Shown: positions 1 to 10,702 of the stretch, in pieces
Numbering within the stretch: position 1 is the first letter of the stretch
Layout of the letters: each line of letters begins with the position of its first letter
From: Fragum whitleyi
Taxonomy: Eukaryota > Mollusca > Bivalvia > Cardiida > Cardiidae
Assembly (NCBI GenBank): GCA_948146395.1
Contig: OX411544.1
Span: 94,661,232 to 94,725,231, forward strand
Length of the DNA stretch: 64,000 bases
Direction of reading: 5' to 3'
Translations under genes and position numbers: made by a program
The notes under the pieces: generated by a model
Databases searched by the model: none
The model's input: only the letters and a program-made list of their open reading frames with translations
What the model was told of the DNA's origin: nothing

Positions 1-271
1 TTTTTCATAAAAAATATTGAAAAGGAAATCTTCAAAACATAAAATAATCTACTCTCAAAGCAAAGGGTTTTAAAATTTGATATTTCGTATGTTACATTTT
101 TACATCCATAAACAAAAATTCAAATGTCCAGAATGCACAGACAATTGAATAAAAAGTCAATAAATTAATATTTTATTTTCTTGCTAATAGCTATAAAAAT
201 GTTGACATTTTGGATTCATTATTATCAGGAATCCACTGTATTGTTTATTTTGACACAATGGAGTTAAATGC

Positions 272-355
272 ATATCAAGGGATAGGCACAAGACTGTACT
301 AAGTGTATTTACAGTGTTATACACTTAGAACAGTCTTGCACTAAACCCTTGATAT
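272..355. repeat. Imperfect palindrome (hairpin)
   Basis: The arms begin ATATCAAGGG and end CCCTTGATAT. Inside them AAGACTGT and ACTAAGTGTA pair with TACACTTAG and ACAGTCTT, leaving a small loop near 310-320. The outer arm resembles the start of a palindrome at 26450-26520 in HSP90 intron 2, so this is probably a small dispersed foldback family. Confidence 0.7.
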
Positions 356-1556
356 ATGGAATAAGAAAAATTACATACAACTTTATTTGCAATAAAATCC
401 ATGTCATGTATTTTACAGTGTATACAATTAGCTCCGCTCATTTATGACATCATATGTCATCTTAAGCTGGAGCGTTTATGCTTTTGATGTCAAATAACCC
501 GCATGCTAATTGACACACTTTGTTTTCTGTGAAATTCTCGCAATGTCAATATCATTACTTATTTATGTATTTTGCATCCAGTAAAATCAAAGTATATTAT
601 CATCCGAAAAAGGGTAATAAAGCTAATTGTAGAATTGTGATCGTGTTATAATGGATTTAATTTCATTTTCATGTTTATGTGTGCATTAAAAAAGTCTGAT
701 GTGGGGAGGAGTTATATGCAAAGCAAAATCGTTGGATTAAACCTTTTGCAAATAGCTCCATGATGGTTCTCTAGATTTTATGGAGACTTACTTATCCATC
801 ATATGTTACAATATTTGAGTGGTTATTTATCATGTATATTAAGTGTTCCTGGTTTTATTTGTCTAGAATAGATTATATTTGAGCTTGTGTGTGACATTTC
901 CAACAACCTGAAATGTGAGTGACATGCAAACATTTAGTAGCGTAGACAGCCACATACTGCAAATATAGAGTTACAAGATATTTTGAGGCTTAATTCATCA
1001 ACAAAACCCACAGTGAAGACTCTGGTCAGGCTATGCGGATGCACAGGCTAGGCAGAGTATTTCCCTAGTGGTTATCTATATTTCTTGGAAATCTCGCATA
1101 CTGGCTCATATTACATTGTTAAATGTTTGAAATTCTATATATGATCATAGCATGAATCATTTTACCAATATTTCATTGTTGCAATTCAAGTATATTTTTA
1201 CGAATGTTAACCTTTCTGATGGATTAGTTCAAGAACATCATGCAGAGTTGCAGAAACGAGGCAATAAAGCCAGTCTAAAATCTTTAATTTTTCAATGAAA
1301 CCCTCGACTCATTGGACTTGTCTCAATGAGATCATTGTGACCCCTCTCATGAAAAAAGGGCCATCTGGGTAGTATGTAAAGTGTCAACCCTGACTCTAGT
1401 CAGACTGGGTGGAATGGGCAGACTGACTAGGTTAGAATTTTTTTCTCACTCTGTTCATTCTCTGAATCTAGAAGCATCAATCTGTACTGAAACCAAAATT
1501 AAGAATTTTCCGAGACTGCCAAGTGCTTAAGCCTTTATATTTTATACTCTAAGACT

Positions 1557-1603
1557 AAAATGTCTTAATTACAGCTTTAACAAAGCTGTATTTAAGACAT
1601 TTT
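1557..1603. repeat. Short palindrome
   Basis: Arm AAAATGTCTTAA is matched by TTAAGACATTTT, and the inner TACAGCTTT by AAAGCTGTA. The core (cagctt..aagctg) resembles the hairpins at 14948-15008, 27491-27515 and 40507-40569. Confidence 0.7.
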
Positions 1604-2044
1604 GGATGCACATGGTAATGTGTGTCTTTTGTTGTTAAGATTTTTCTATTGGTATCAAGGTCAAGCTAGTTCATTAAGGTTAACTTTCTACAAAATTGTT
1701 TTTTCATAGCCATTTATGTTTCATGAACTTCATTTTCACCTTAAATCCGTCCATTGGAATATATTTTCAGTATTGTTCAGATATCAAACAGATTTTATTT
1801 ATTTAAAGCATGTTGTTATTTTGAAATATGCAAGTGTATTTAATAAAATAAGTGAAATATATTGATGTCTTGATTGCCTTTATATACCTTTGATTTTGTC
1901 CTTGTGAAGTTATGATCTTTATATAAAAATTTGACGTTTTGTGATATCTCTGGAACTTGTCATACATGTTCACTATAATGAGCAACCCATAGCATCCAAA
2001 GGCAGATTAGTGGATGCTGTAAGTTGTGTGAATTGTGCTCCTAT

Positions 2045-2400
2045 TTAGCTCACATGAGCACATTGTCCATTGTCTGTCATGCGACATGTGTCATTAGTTG
2101 TCAATAATCCTAACACTTCTTCTTCTCCTGAACCTTTGGGCCATTTTCAATGAAACTTCACAAGAATGTTCCTTGGGTAAGCCTCTTCAAAAACTGATTG
2201 CAATTCTGATTGGCCTATTAATATGGGTGTGGCTTTTTTTTCACAATAAAATCTTTAAACAACATCTAAAAAAACACTTAGCTGATTTCAATGAAATTTT
2301 GTCAGAATATTCATTGGATGTCCCTCTTCCAAAATTGTTCATGAAATTCTGATTGGCCGATAAATATGCGCATGGCATTTTTAGCTAGGCTGTTTTCGGA
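2045..2400 (-). repeat. Hairpin-ended repeat, fragment
   Basis: On the reverse strand this ends in the motif that closes the larger elements elsewhere (here TTAGCTCACATGAGCACA on the plus strand). The body has the same unit as 57475-58368: 'gggccattttcaatgaaact', 'ttccttgggt' and 'ttcacaataaaatctttaaa'. One full and one partial unit are visible. An open frame through it is a by-product of the repeat. Confidence 0.65.
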
Positions 2401-2454
2401 GTAAACCTGAATACTGCTATAGCCTTGGGGCAGCATCCTCATTTTCGTCATCAT

Positions 2455-2690
2455 GGTTGTCGTTGTGCAAAAACTTTGACATTTTTTGATATTCTGGTTC
2501 TACTGAGGGCATTTACTTGAAACTTGGCACACATGTTCACTATCAGAAGAGGAACCTATACTATGAAAGGGGTAACTCTTGATCCATTTTGTGCAAATTA
2601 TGCCCCTTTTTCATCCACTATCCAGCACCTAACAGCTGCTGTCCGTAGGCACCCATAGGCAGTACTTTTGTTTGACTATGAAATATTTGT
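2455..2690. repeat. Dispersed repeat, paired with 49170-49375
   Basis: It shares 'cacatgttcactatca' followed later by 'atgccccttttt' and 'tagcacct' with 49170-49375, in the same orientation. No coding potential. Family unknown. Confidence 0.5.
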
Positions 2691-2876
2691 ACTACGTATC
2701 TTCTCCTTAACCACTCAGCTGGTTTCAATGAAAGTTTGTCAAAATGTTCCTTGGGTGACCCTCATCCCAGATTGTAAGCAAAATTATGGTCGGACCTTAA
2801 AATTGTGTGTTGCATCTTTTCACCATGAAATCACTTACTTTCATTAAGATACACCTTCTATACATGTACAACTTTT

Positions 2877-2934
2877 AGTGACTGATCAAAGGTCAATTTT
2901 GTCTACCTGTAGACAAGATTGACCTTTGATCACT
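2877..2934. repeat. Palindrome, family with 35607-35670
   Basis: AGTGACTGATCAAAGGTCAA pairs with TTGACCTTTGATCACT, and the centre is GTCTACctGTAGAC. A second copy with the same stem and the same right flank ('acttgtrcatctatat') is at 35607-35670 beside the retrotransposon. Confidence 0.75.
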
Positions 2935-3042
2935 AATTCCAACTTGTGCATCTATATCTGATTCCAATTGTTCTTGGTGTGGGCAATATTCTGTAAACTA
3001 TAGACTTACCAGCTAGTCCAGCTTTTCAAGGATATATAGAGG

Positions 3043-3420
3043 ATAATCATTTGTTTCAGTGAAAGATCGATTTATATTTCATTCAGTGAACATTAATATG
3101 ACTGAGCCACAAGTGAAAATAGTTTTTCTTGTTTACAAAATGAAATATTAATTGATCTTACTCGAAAACAAACGATTATTCTATTTCTTTAATGCAAAAA
3201 TGAGACAAAATGTAAAATTTCTAGGACATATTTTCGTAAAGTGCATCATTTTGCATGTGTTTGCAATGCAACATTCATTGTGACATCACTTTTTTTGCCC
3301 CAAAGATGACGTAAGGTAAGATGAAGTGCACAAAAGCAGGGTATAAGTTTTTGATAATGTCACTGCTTTTGCGGTGAGATTATCAAGTGATAATCTACGT
3401 TTATTTTTTTGATAAATCAC
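3043..3420 (-). mobile_element. Non-autonomous repeat, 380-400 bp family, copy 1
   Basis: This is the reverse complement of copies at 14376-14775 and 36245-36640. Diagnostic words are 'gataatcatttgttt' at one end, 'aatgagacaaaatgtaaaat' and 'taggacatattttcgtaaa' in the middle, and 'gagattatcaagtgataatc' at the other end. The part next to GATAATC folds back on itself. No transposase, so probably a MITE-like element. Confidence 0.7.
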
Positions 3421-3792
3421 AAAAAAGCATTAAAGAAAAAGCACTCTAAAGACCATAAGAAAAGGTACCATGCATTATCCACCAAAGGCCATTTCGAGAT
3501 GTAGAATTTTGGCAGTACTGTCTTATCATAAACACAGGGCTGGCTAGCTCGGATGGTAATTTGACCAGCTATCAATCCAGGGTTTTTGCTTGCTTTTGAT
3601 CACCTGTTCAAATCAGAAGCTTGACATAAGGCAAATGTTTTATCCTCCACCAATGGGCCAATGATTAATATACTGGAGTGGGATGAGAAGCTGGTTGCTT
3701 GGATGAAACATTTTGTTTCTATTCATGTGAGCTAGACAGAAAGCCATAGGTTCGGGCAGAATCCTTATGATGTAACAATTTATTTGTTTGAA

Positions 3793-3966
3793 TGGGATTA
3801 TACATTGCTTTCAACAGTCTTTCAGTTATAATGTGGTGGCTGGAGCACCAAATATTGGATTCCTGGTATTTTCTGTAATCACACCAGCACTACAATCACA
3901 TCCTTTCCTAGCCTTCAGCTGCTATCCCACATAAGGCAAAGATTATCAACCCATTGGTTAAAGAAC
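3793..3966 (-). mobile_element. SINE 3' body, fragment
   Basis: Words such as 'tgctttcaacagtctttcag', 'ttggattcctggtattt' and 'catcctttcctagcc' match the bodies of the SINE copies at 15767-16048 and 20621-20843. The tRNA-like head is missing or too decayed to recognise. Confidence 0.7.
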
Positions 3967-4980
3967 TAGAAAGCCATGAATGGCTTGAGTTGCTCCACAG
4001 ACTTGAAATTCTTGTAACAACAAATCAAAGTTTAGACAAGATTTTTAGATATTTTTGGTTCTACTGATGTTGAAAATGATTATCAAAGTTTCCACTATAT
4101 AACATATAGAGAAATGACCTCCCCCCATAAAAGACTTTTTTTTCATCAAATCAAAATAATATTTGGCTGCTAATAATGGGTCAACCAAGGATCATACCAA
4201 TGAAGATTGATTGATATCCATCTGTTACATTCTGGGAAAATGATTTTCAAAGTTTCCACTACATAACATATAGAGAAATGACTTCTGCCTATAAAATACA
4301 TATTTTTCATCTGATCACAATAATTTTTGGTAGACTGATAAAGGGTCACTCAAGGATCATTCAAGTGAAATTTGCTTGATATCCATCTGTTACATTCTGC
4401 AAAAATGATTTTCAAAGTTTCCACTATATAACATATAGAGAAATGACCTCCGCCCACAAAATGCCTATTTTCCATCCAATCACAATGATTTTTGTGGACT
4501 GATAATGGTTCACTCAAGGATCATTCCAGTAAAATTTGGTTGATATCCATCAGTTACATTCCAAGAAAATAAATTCTTTTAACAACTGTACAAGAGCTTT
4601 ACCCCAAAAACATCCCTGCCAAGTTTCAACTTGATTGGCAAAGTGGTGTAGGAGGAGAATTATTTTTTGTAAGATTTGCAATTTTTGGCCTTTCTGCAAC
4701 CATGGCAACCAGGGTTTTTGATAGAATTAAATTCTTATAGCAACTTTTGAAGGGCTGCACCCAAGGAACATCCCTGCCAAGTTTCAGCTTGATTGGCCCA
4801 GTGGTTTAGGAGAAGATTAAAAAAATTATTGAAGGACAGACGGACAATGGATACGGAGTGATCACAATAGCTCAAGTGAGCTTAAAAGTTAACAGACAGG
4901 CACGGCACACTCACTCACGATGGACACCAGTCCATGACAATAGCCCTGCCTGCTGGACTTAGTCCAGTGGAGCTGCAAAT
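3967..4980 (+). mobile_element. Hairpin-ended tandem-repeat element (type B) split by a type A piece
   Basis: It starts with a hairpin (GAAAGCCATGAATGGCTT, then GAGTTGCTCCAC). Units of about 165 bp follow, with 'tttccactatataacatata' recurring at 4089, 4253 and 4418. It ends near 4975 with 'atgacaatagcc' and 'gtccagtggagct'. About 4570-4887 is a different (type A) unit with its own end 'gatcacaatagctcaagtgagctta', so type A appears inserted into type B. The same type B element is at 9290-10302. Confidence 0.7.
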
Positions 4981-4984
4981 TAAA

Positions 4985-5324
4985 GTCCTTACAGGGGTGT
5001 GGAATTCCCATGCCCGACTTGTCCGACTCGGGCTTTTGTACTTGCGGACAAGTAAATTTTTCTAAGCCACTTGTCCAAGGACAAGTAAATACCAGGGCAA
5101 ATCTTGGAATGTTACTTAAAAGAATAATGAGAGAAATCATCCAAATGTTCATATCAGAGGGTAGAAAACATTGTTTTTAATTTAGACAATGCTGGATACC
5201 AGCATTTCCTTCATCAAAAGGCAATGTTTTTTTCTTATTTTTCTATTTACTCTTTAGTGGACAAGTTCATTTTGATCCTGGATGAGTAGAAAATCCGCTT
5301 TTACTTGTCCAGGGACAAGTGGAG
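4985..5324. repeat. Unclassified repeat rich in GGACAAGT
   Basis: Starting at 'caggggtgtggaattcc', the word CTTGTCC/GGACAAG recurs in both orientations (near 5018, 5044, 5076, 5088, 5304 and 5313). It could be a degraded hAT-like element cut by the next insertion; no matching right end was found. Confidence 0.4.
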
Positions 5325-5753
5325 ACAAGAGGACCATGATGGTCCTATATCGCTCCCCTGAGTAAGTCACTCATAACTTGTCAACCAAGTTATGAATACC
5401 AGAATTTGATATACATTAAGGTTGGTTAAATTTCATCCTACTGCAACTTGTTTTTTTCAATTTTCGTAAATTTCAACTTTTCTCTTACCATAGAGTATTC
5501 TTTTAACAACTTAAGTAACCCTACACGTTAAGAATATCCGTGCTAAGTTTAAAACTGATTGGCCTCGTGGTTAAGGAGGAAAAGAATTTGTTCTAGAATA
5601 TTTGGCAATTTTCCAGTCTTTCTGTAACCAGGGAAACAAGAGTTTTTTCAGAAATTAAATTCTTTTAACAACTTTTGAAGAGCTTCACCCAAAGATCATC
5701 CCTGCAAAATTTTAGCATGCTTGGCTTAGTGGTTTGGGAGGAGAATAATTTTT

Positions 5754-7064
5754 ATACGCCCGTCGAAGACGGGACGTATTATGGGATCACCCGTGGCGTC
5801 CGGCGTCCGGTTGTCCGGGCGTCCGGCGGCGTCCACTTCTTTGTCCGGAGCATAACTCTGTCACTTGAAGTCCGATTGACTTCAAACTTGGCAATTATAT
5901 TCTTCTCATCATTGCGGAGTGCAGTGCACAAGAACCATAACTCTACCTGGCCTATTTTTTGAGTTATTGCCCTTTGTTGTTTTTCAGACTTGAATCTTGT
6001 CCGGAGTATATCTCTTAAAGTATTATAGCTAGGATCATGAAACTTCATGGGTGTATAGACCTCACCAAGGGGGAGTGCAGTGCACAAGAACCATAACTCT
6101 ACCTGGCCTATTTTTTGAGTTATTGCCCTTTGTTGTTTTTCATACTAGAATCTTGTCCGGAGTATATCTCTTAAAGTATAATAGCTAGGATCATGAAACT
6201 TCATGGATGTATAGATCTCACCAAGGGGGAGTGCAGTGCACAAGAACCATAACTCTACCTGGCCTATTTTTTGAGTTATTGCCCTTTGTTGTTTTTCATA
6301 CTAGAATATTGTCCGGAGTATATCTCTTAAAGTATAAAAGCTAGGATCATGAAACTTCATGGGTGTATAGATCTCACCAAGGGGGAGTGCAGTGCATAAG
6401 AACCATAACTCTACCTGGCCTATTTTTTGAGTTATTGCCCTTTGTTGTTTTTCAGAATTGAATCTTGTCCGGAGTATATCTGTAAAAGTATTATAGCTAG
6501 AATCATGAAACTTCATGGGTGTATAGATCTCACCAAGGGGAGGTGCAGTGCACAAGAACCATAACTCTACCTGGCCTATTTTTTGAGTTATTGCCCTTTG
6601 TTGTTTTTCAGAATTGAATCTTGTCCGGAGTATATCTGTAAAAGTATTATAGCTAGAATCATGAAACTTCATGGGTGTATAGATCTCACCAAGGGGAGGT
6701 GCAGTGCACAAGAACCATAACTCTACCTGGCCTATTTTTTGAGTTATTGCCCTTTGTTGTTTTTCATACTAGAATCTTGTCCGGAGTATATCTCTACAAG
6801 TATAATAGCTAGGATCATGAAACTGCATGGGTGTATAGATCTAACCAAGGGGTAGTGCAGTGTACAATAACCATAATTCTACCTGGCCTATTTTTTGATT
6901 TATTGCCCTTTGTCGTTTTTCAGACTTGAATCTTGTCCGGAGTATATCTGTAAAAGTATAATAGCTAGGATAATGAAACTACATGGGTGCAAAAAATATT
7001 CATTCAAAATAACCTCAGTTCTATTCAAACCCCCAGTTAATACTAAGCAGTGTGACGGGCGTAT
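5754..7064. mobile_element. Nested element with ATACGCCCGTC ends and a 156-bp array
   Basis: Both ends carry the same 11-bp inverted word (ATACGCCCGTC at 5754-5764, GACGGGCGTAT at 7054-7064). The left end also forms its own hairpin with GACGGGACGTAT just inside. The type A unit sequence resumes outside both ends. The interior is mostly the 156-bp array listed separately. Confidence 0.75.
5919..7010. repeat. Tandem array, exact 156-bp period, seven units
   Basis: The word 'gtgcagtg' recurs at 5919, 6075, 6231, 6387, 6543, 6699 and 6855, every 156 bp without a single indel. Units differ by a few substitutions. Because 156 is divisible by three, the minus strand stays open over several units (6301-6711) as a 52-residue repeat containing QRAITQKIGQVELWFL. 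There is no sign of a start context or splice site, so coding is doubtful. Confidence 0.9.
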
Positions 7065-7089
7065 CTTGTGACAATTTGGCACCTTGTTT

Positions 7090-7940
7090 CTAATATTTTC
7101 AGCCATTTTCGACCATTTTTGAGATTTCCGTTACAATGGAAACTAGAGCTTTTGATGAAATTAATTTTTCTTATCAAGTTTTGAAGACCTTCACCCAAGA
7201 CACATCCCTGCCAAGTTTCAGCTTGATTGGCCCAGTGGTTAAGGAGGAGAATAATTTTTTCTAATATTTTCAGCCATTTTGGGCCTTTTTTCAGACTTTC
7301 TGTTACCATGGAAACAAGAGTTTTTGATGAAATAAAATTCTTTTGACAACTTTTGAAGAGCTTCACCCAAGGAACATCCCTGCCAAGTTTCAGCTTGATT
7401 GGCCCAGTGGTTAAGGAGGAGAATAATTTTTTCTAATATTTTCAGCCATTTTCGGCCATTTTTAAGACTTTCTGTTACCATGGAAACAAGAGTTTTTGAT
7501 GAAATTAAATTCTTATAACAACTTTTGAAGAGCTTCACCTAAGGAACATTCCTGCCAAGTTTCAGCTTGATTGGCCCAGTGGTTTAGGAGGAGAAGAATT
7601 TTTTCTAATATTTTCAGCCATTTTCGGCAATTTTTCAGACTTTCTGTTACCATGGAAACCAGAGTTTTTGATGAAATCAAATTCTTTTAACAACTTTTGA
7701 AGAGCTTCACCTAAGGAACATCCCTGCCAAGTTTCAGCTTGATTGGCCCAGTGGTTAAGGAGGAGAAGAATTTTTTCTAATATTTTCGGCCATTTTGGCC
7801 TATTATGTAACCATGGAAGAGTTTTTGATGAAATTAAATTCTTTTAACAACTTTTAAAGAGCTTCACCCAAGGAACATCCCTGCCAAGTTTCAGCTTGAT
7901 TGGCCCAGTGGTTTAGGAGGAGAAGATGTTTAAAGAAATT
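7090..7940 (+). repeat. Tandem array, about 172-bp period
   Basis: The word 'ctaatatttt' recurs at 7090, 7261, 7433, 7605 and 7777 (steps 171, 172, 172, 172). Each unit contains 'ttaccatggaaac', 'acatccctgccaagtttcag' and 'ttggcccagtgg'. The period is not a multiple of three, so the frames through it are accidental. Confidence 0.9.
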
Positions 7941-8027
7941 GTTGACGGACAGACGGACGGACGATGGACGGACGGTGAGTGATCACAATAGCTCACCTTG
8001 AGCACTTTGTGCTCAGGTGAGCTAAAA
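7941..8027 (+). repeat. (ACGG)-like microsatellite and terminal hairpin of type A
   Basis: 'gacggacagacggacggacg' (7945 on) is followed by 'gatcacaatagctcacc' and the hairpin TTGAGCACtttGTGCTCA, ending AGGTGAGCTAA. Nearly the same ending is seen at 10405-10458, 25010-25067 and, reversed, at 30324-30370 and 52654-52700. Confidence 0.85.
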
Positions 8028-8239
8028 ACTCATATTTCCACAGCCCTGCCTTATTCTGTGTATTGGTGGATGGACAGACTAGATGACAGATACCAGACAT
8101 TTGTCGATCACTTATCCTGGCACTCTGTGCGCAGATGATCCAACAAAAGCACAAGCAGCCTCCATACACATCTGGAGGTCCTTCAAAGACAAAAATAAGT
8201 TGAATAAGGGCACTGCCAGGGCTCAGCTGTAGATTTGAC

Positions 8240-9092
8240 CCCTGGGACATCACATTAATTAAATAGGCAGATGTCAAAAAGGAGAAAATTTCTACATAAG
8301 ATCAATACCGTGGAATGTTTTCAGCCAAGAGCAAGACAGAAATGCCTATTCGCTCTGTGATTCTATATAAAGCGGGATGCACCTGGGTGGAGCCCAAATA
8401 TAACCACTGGGTCTTGATATGAACAAACTTGGTAGAGGTCCATTAAATGATGCTGAAAACTATATATGAAAACTGTCTACCATCTGCTTTGAGAGACGAT
8501 TTTTGAGGGTTTTCCTATTTTCACCTATCGTGCTCAGATGAGCTAAAAAGGATGCGCCTGAGTGGAGCCCAAATATGACCCCAGGGTCTTGATATGAGCA
8601 AACTAGATCACTATATCATGCTACATACCAAATATGAAAGCTGTCTGGTTTCAGAGAAGAAGATTTTTGAAGATTTTCATTTTTTTACCCTTCAAGCTCA
8701 ATAGAGCTAAAAGGGATGCGCCCGGGCAGAGCCCAAATATGACCCCAGGGTCTTAATATGAACAGACTTGGTAGAGGCCCACTAGGTGATGCTACATACC
8801 AAATATGAAAGCTGTCTGCCATCTGGTTACAGAGATTTTTTTAAGAATGCTCTTTGATTTTATGTAAAAAGGGTTGTGCCTAGGTAGAGCCCAAATATGA
8901 CCCGAGGGTCTTGATATGAACAAACTTGGTAGAGGTCCACTAGATGATCCTACATACCAAATAAGAAAGCTGTCTGCCTTCTGGTTTCAGCGAAGAAGAT
9001 TTTTGAATATTTTCATATTTTCACCCTTTTTGTTAAGGGTAAAGGGAAAGTTAAAGGTGAATTTCATTTATTTGAACAATTTTGGTATAGCC
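8240..9092 (+). repeat. Type A element, left part
   Basis: Units of about 160 bp carry 'gagcccaaatatgaccccag', 'gggtcttgatatgaacaaac' and 'accaaatatgaaagctgtct'. The same units are seen reversed at 30560-31250 and 52900-53560. The element continues after an insertion at 10308-10458. Confidence 0.75.
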
Positions 9093-10307
9093 TGGATAAT
9101 TTGACCCGACTTTGACCTCTGTGGAAAAAATGCTTAAATAACAATTACCGACATATTTTATCAATAACCAAAATGTATAATACATTCAATATCGTTTATT
9201 ATTCATTCCTATGAAAGCACGTGCAAAGCCAAGTAGGAATAATCATGCTTTTATACATCTAAATAGCAGGGGTCAGATTTAAGTTAACTAGAAAGCCATG
9301 AATGGCTTGAGTCGCTCCACAGGCTTGAAATTCTTGTAAAAGCAAATAAATGTTTTGACTAGATTTTTAGATATTTGGGGTTCTACTGATGTTGAAAATG
9401 ATTTTCAAAGTCTCAACTATATAACATATAGAGGAATGACCTACCCTATTAAAAGACATATTGTTCATCAAATCAAAATAATATTTGGCTGCATGATTAT
9501 GGGTCACCCAAAGATCATACAAAAATGTTAGATTGATATCCATCAGATACATTCTGAGAAAATGATTTTCATAGTTTCCACTATTTAACATATAGAGAAA
9601 TGACCTCAACCCATAAAATGCATATTTTTCATCCAATCAAAATAATTTTTGGTACATTGATAAAATGTCACTCAAGGATCATTCCAGTGAAATTTGGTTG
9701 ATATCCATCACTTACATTCTGAGAAAATGATTTTCAAAGTTTCCACTATTTAACATATAGAGAAATGACCTCTGCCCATAAAATGCATATTTTCCATCCG
9801 ATCACAATGATTTTTTGTAGGCAGATAAAGGGTCACCCAAGGATCATTCTAGTGAAATTTGGTTGATATCCATGACTTACATTCTGAGAAAATGATTTTC
9901 AAAGATTCCACAATATAACATATAGAGAAATGACCTCCGCCCATAAAATGCATATTTTCCATCTGATCACAGATAGACTGATAAAGGGTTACCCAAGGAT
10001 CATTCATGTAAAATTTAATTGGTATCCATTGATTAGAATCAGAGAAAACTCAATTTTTACCATATTTGGAAATTAGCCACGCCCATTAAATCCATGTTTT
10101 TCATTGGATAAAAATTTCTTGAACAACTTTGAAAGAGGGTCACCCAAGGATCATTCCTGTGAAGTTTGGTTGAAATCCATCCAGTAGTTTCTGAGGAGAA
10201 GATTTTTTAAGAAAAGTTTACGACCGCACGCACGGACGGACGCACGACGGACACAAGGCTATGACAATAGCCCCAGTGGCTTTCAGCCAGTGGAGCTAAT
10301 AAAACCG
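9093..10307 (+). mobile_element. Insertion splitting a type A element; contains a type B element
   Basis: The uninterrupted type A sequence at 30440-30560 (reversed) shows that 9092 and 10312 were once adjacent. TATAG flanks the inserted DNA on both sides (about 9088-9092 and 10311-10315), a possible 5-bp target duplication. Within it, 9290-10302 is a type B element: hairpin start 'gaaagccatgaatggcttga', units of 165 bp ('tttccact' at 9575 and 9740, next unit near 9905), an acggacggacgcacgacgg microsatellite, and an end 'atgacaatagccccagtggc' plus GCCAGTGGAGCTAA. Confidence 0.7.
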
Positions 10308-10460
10308 CACTATAGAGCTTGACCCAAGGAACATCCCTGCCAAGTTTCATCAAGATTGGCCCACTGGTTTAGGAGAAGAAGATGTTTAAAAGAAATTGTG
10401 GACGACGGACATTGTACGATCACAATAGCTCACCTTGAGCACTTTGTGCTCAGGTGAGCT
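10308..10460 (+). repeat. Type A element, right end
   Basis: 'agcttgacccaaggaacatc' through 'gatcacaatagctcaccttg' and the GAGCACtttGTGCTC hairpin. This is the remainder of the element begun at 8240. Confidence 0.8.
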
Positions 10461-10499
10461 TAAAACAAGATGTGTTTGTGAAATACAAATACCCCCATA

Positions 10500-10702
10500 A
10501 CAGCATTATTTTCAAAATGTTGACCTTGACCTTTTAACATGACCTCGCCCCTTGATACCTACAAATGTACATCACTGCTAATTATGAGACAAGGTATCTA
10601 TAATATGCTCAAATAATCTGAACAATGCAAGTTTTTTGGTCATGTTTTTAAGAAGTTTGATCTTGACAGATGACCTTGACCTTGTCACATGACCTAGACT
10701 TT
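10500..10702. repeat. TGACCTTGACC-rich repeat, left part
   Basis: Carries TTGACCTTGACC and 'gatgaccttgaccttgtcac'. It continues at 12421 after the insertion of the 10703-12420 element: 'gacctagacttt' joins 'ggaacatgcagatg' to rebuild the usual unit. Confidence 0.75.

Larger units (their letters stand above)
1..2040. other. Gene-free AT-rich stretch
   Basis: No reading frame here resembles a known protein and no exon with matching splice signals was found. Two foldback sequences are listed separately (272-355 and 1557-1603). It may be intergenic or intronic; the sequence does not decide. Confidence 0.5.
5325..8027 (+). mobile_element. Type A hairpin-ended element with a nested insertion
   Basis: It starts with ACAAGAGGACCATGATGGTCC, in which GGACCAtgaTGGTCC is a hairpin, followed by 'cgctcccctgag'. 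The body is a tandem unit of about 172 bp. It closes with a GACGGACAGACGGACGG microsatellite and a terminal hairpin ending GTGCTCAGGTGAGCTAA. A 1311-bp element (5754-7064) interrupts it. Other type A copies are at 8240-10460, 23451-25067, 30324-31392 (minus), 52654-54120 (minus) and 55625-56185 (minus). No protein is encoded, so mobilisation would be in trans. Confidence 0.8.

Noticed and set aside
6301..6711. 136-residue protein on the minus strand
   Set aside because: The frame is three copies of the 156-bp repeat unit; its open state follows from a period divisible by three. Kept only as a finding.
5919..7010. CRISPR array
   Set aside because: Units are contiguous with no unique spacers, and the organism is a eukaryote.
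7043..7538. Overlapping 99- and 107-residue minus-strand proteins
   Set aside because: They repeat the 172-bp array in shifting frames; no splice or start evidence.
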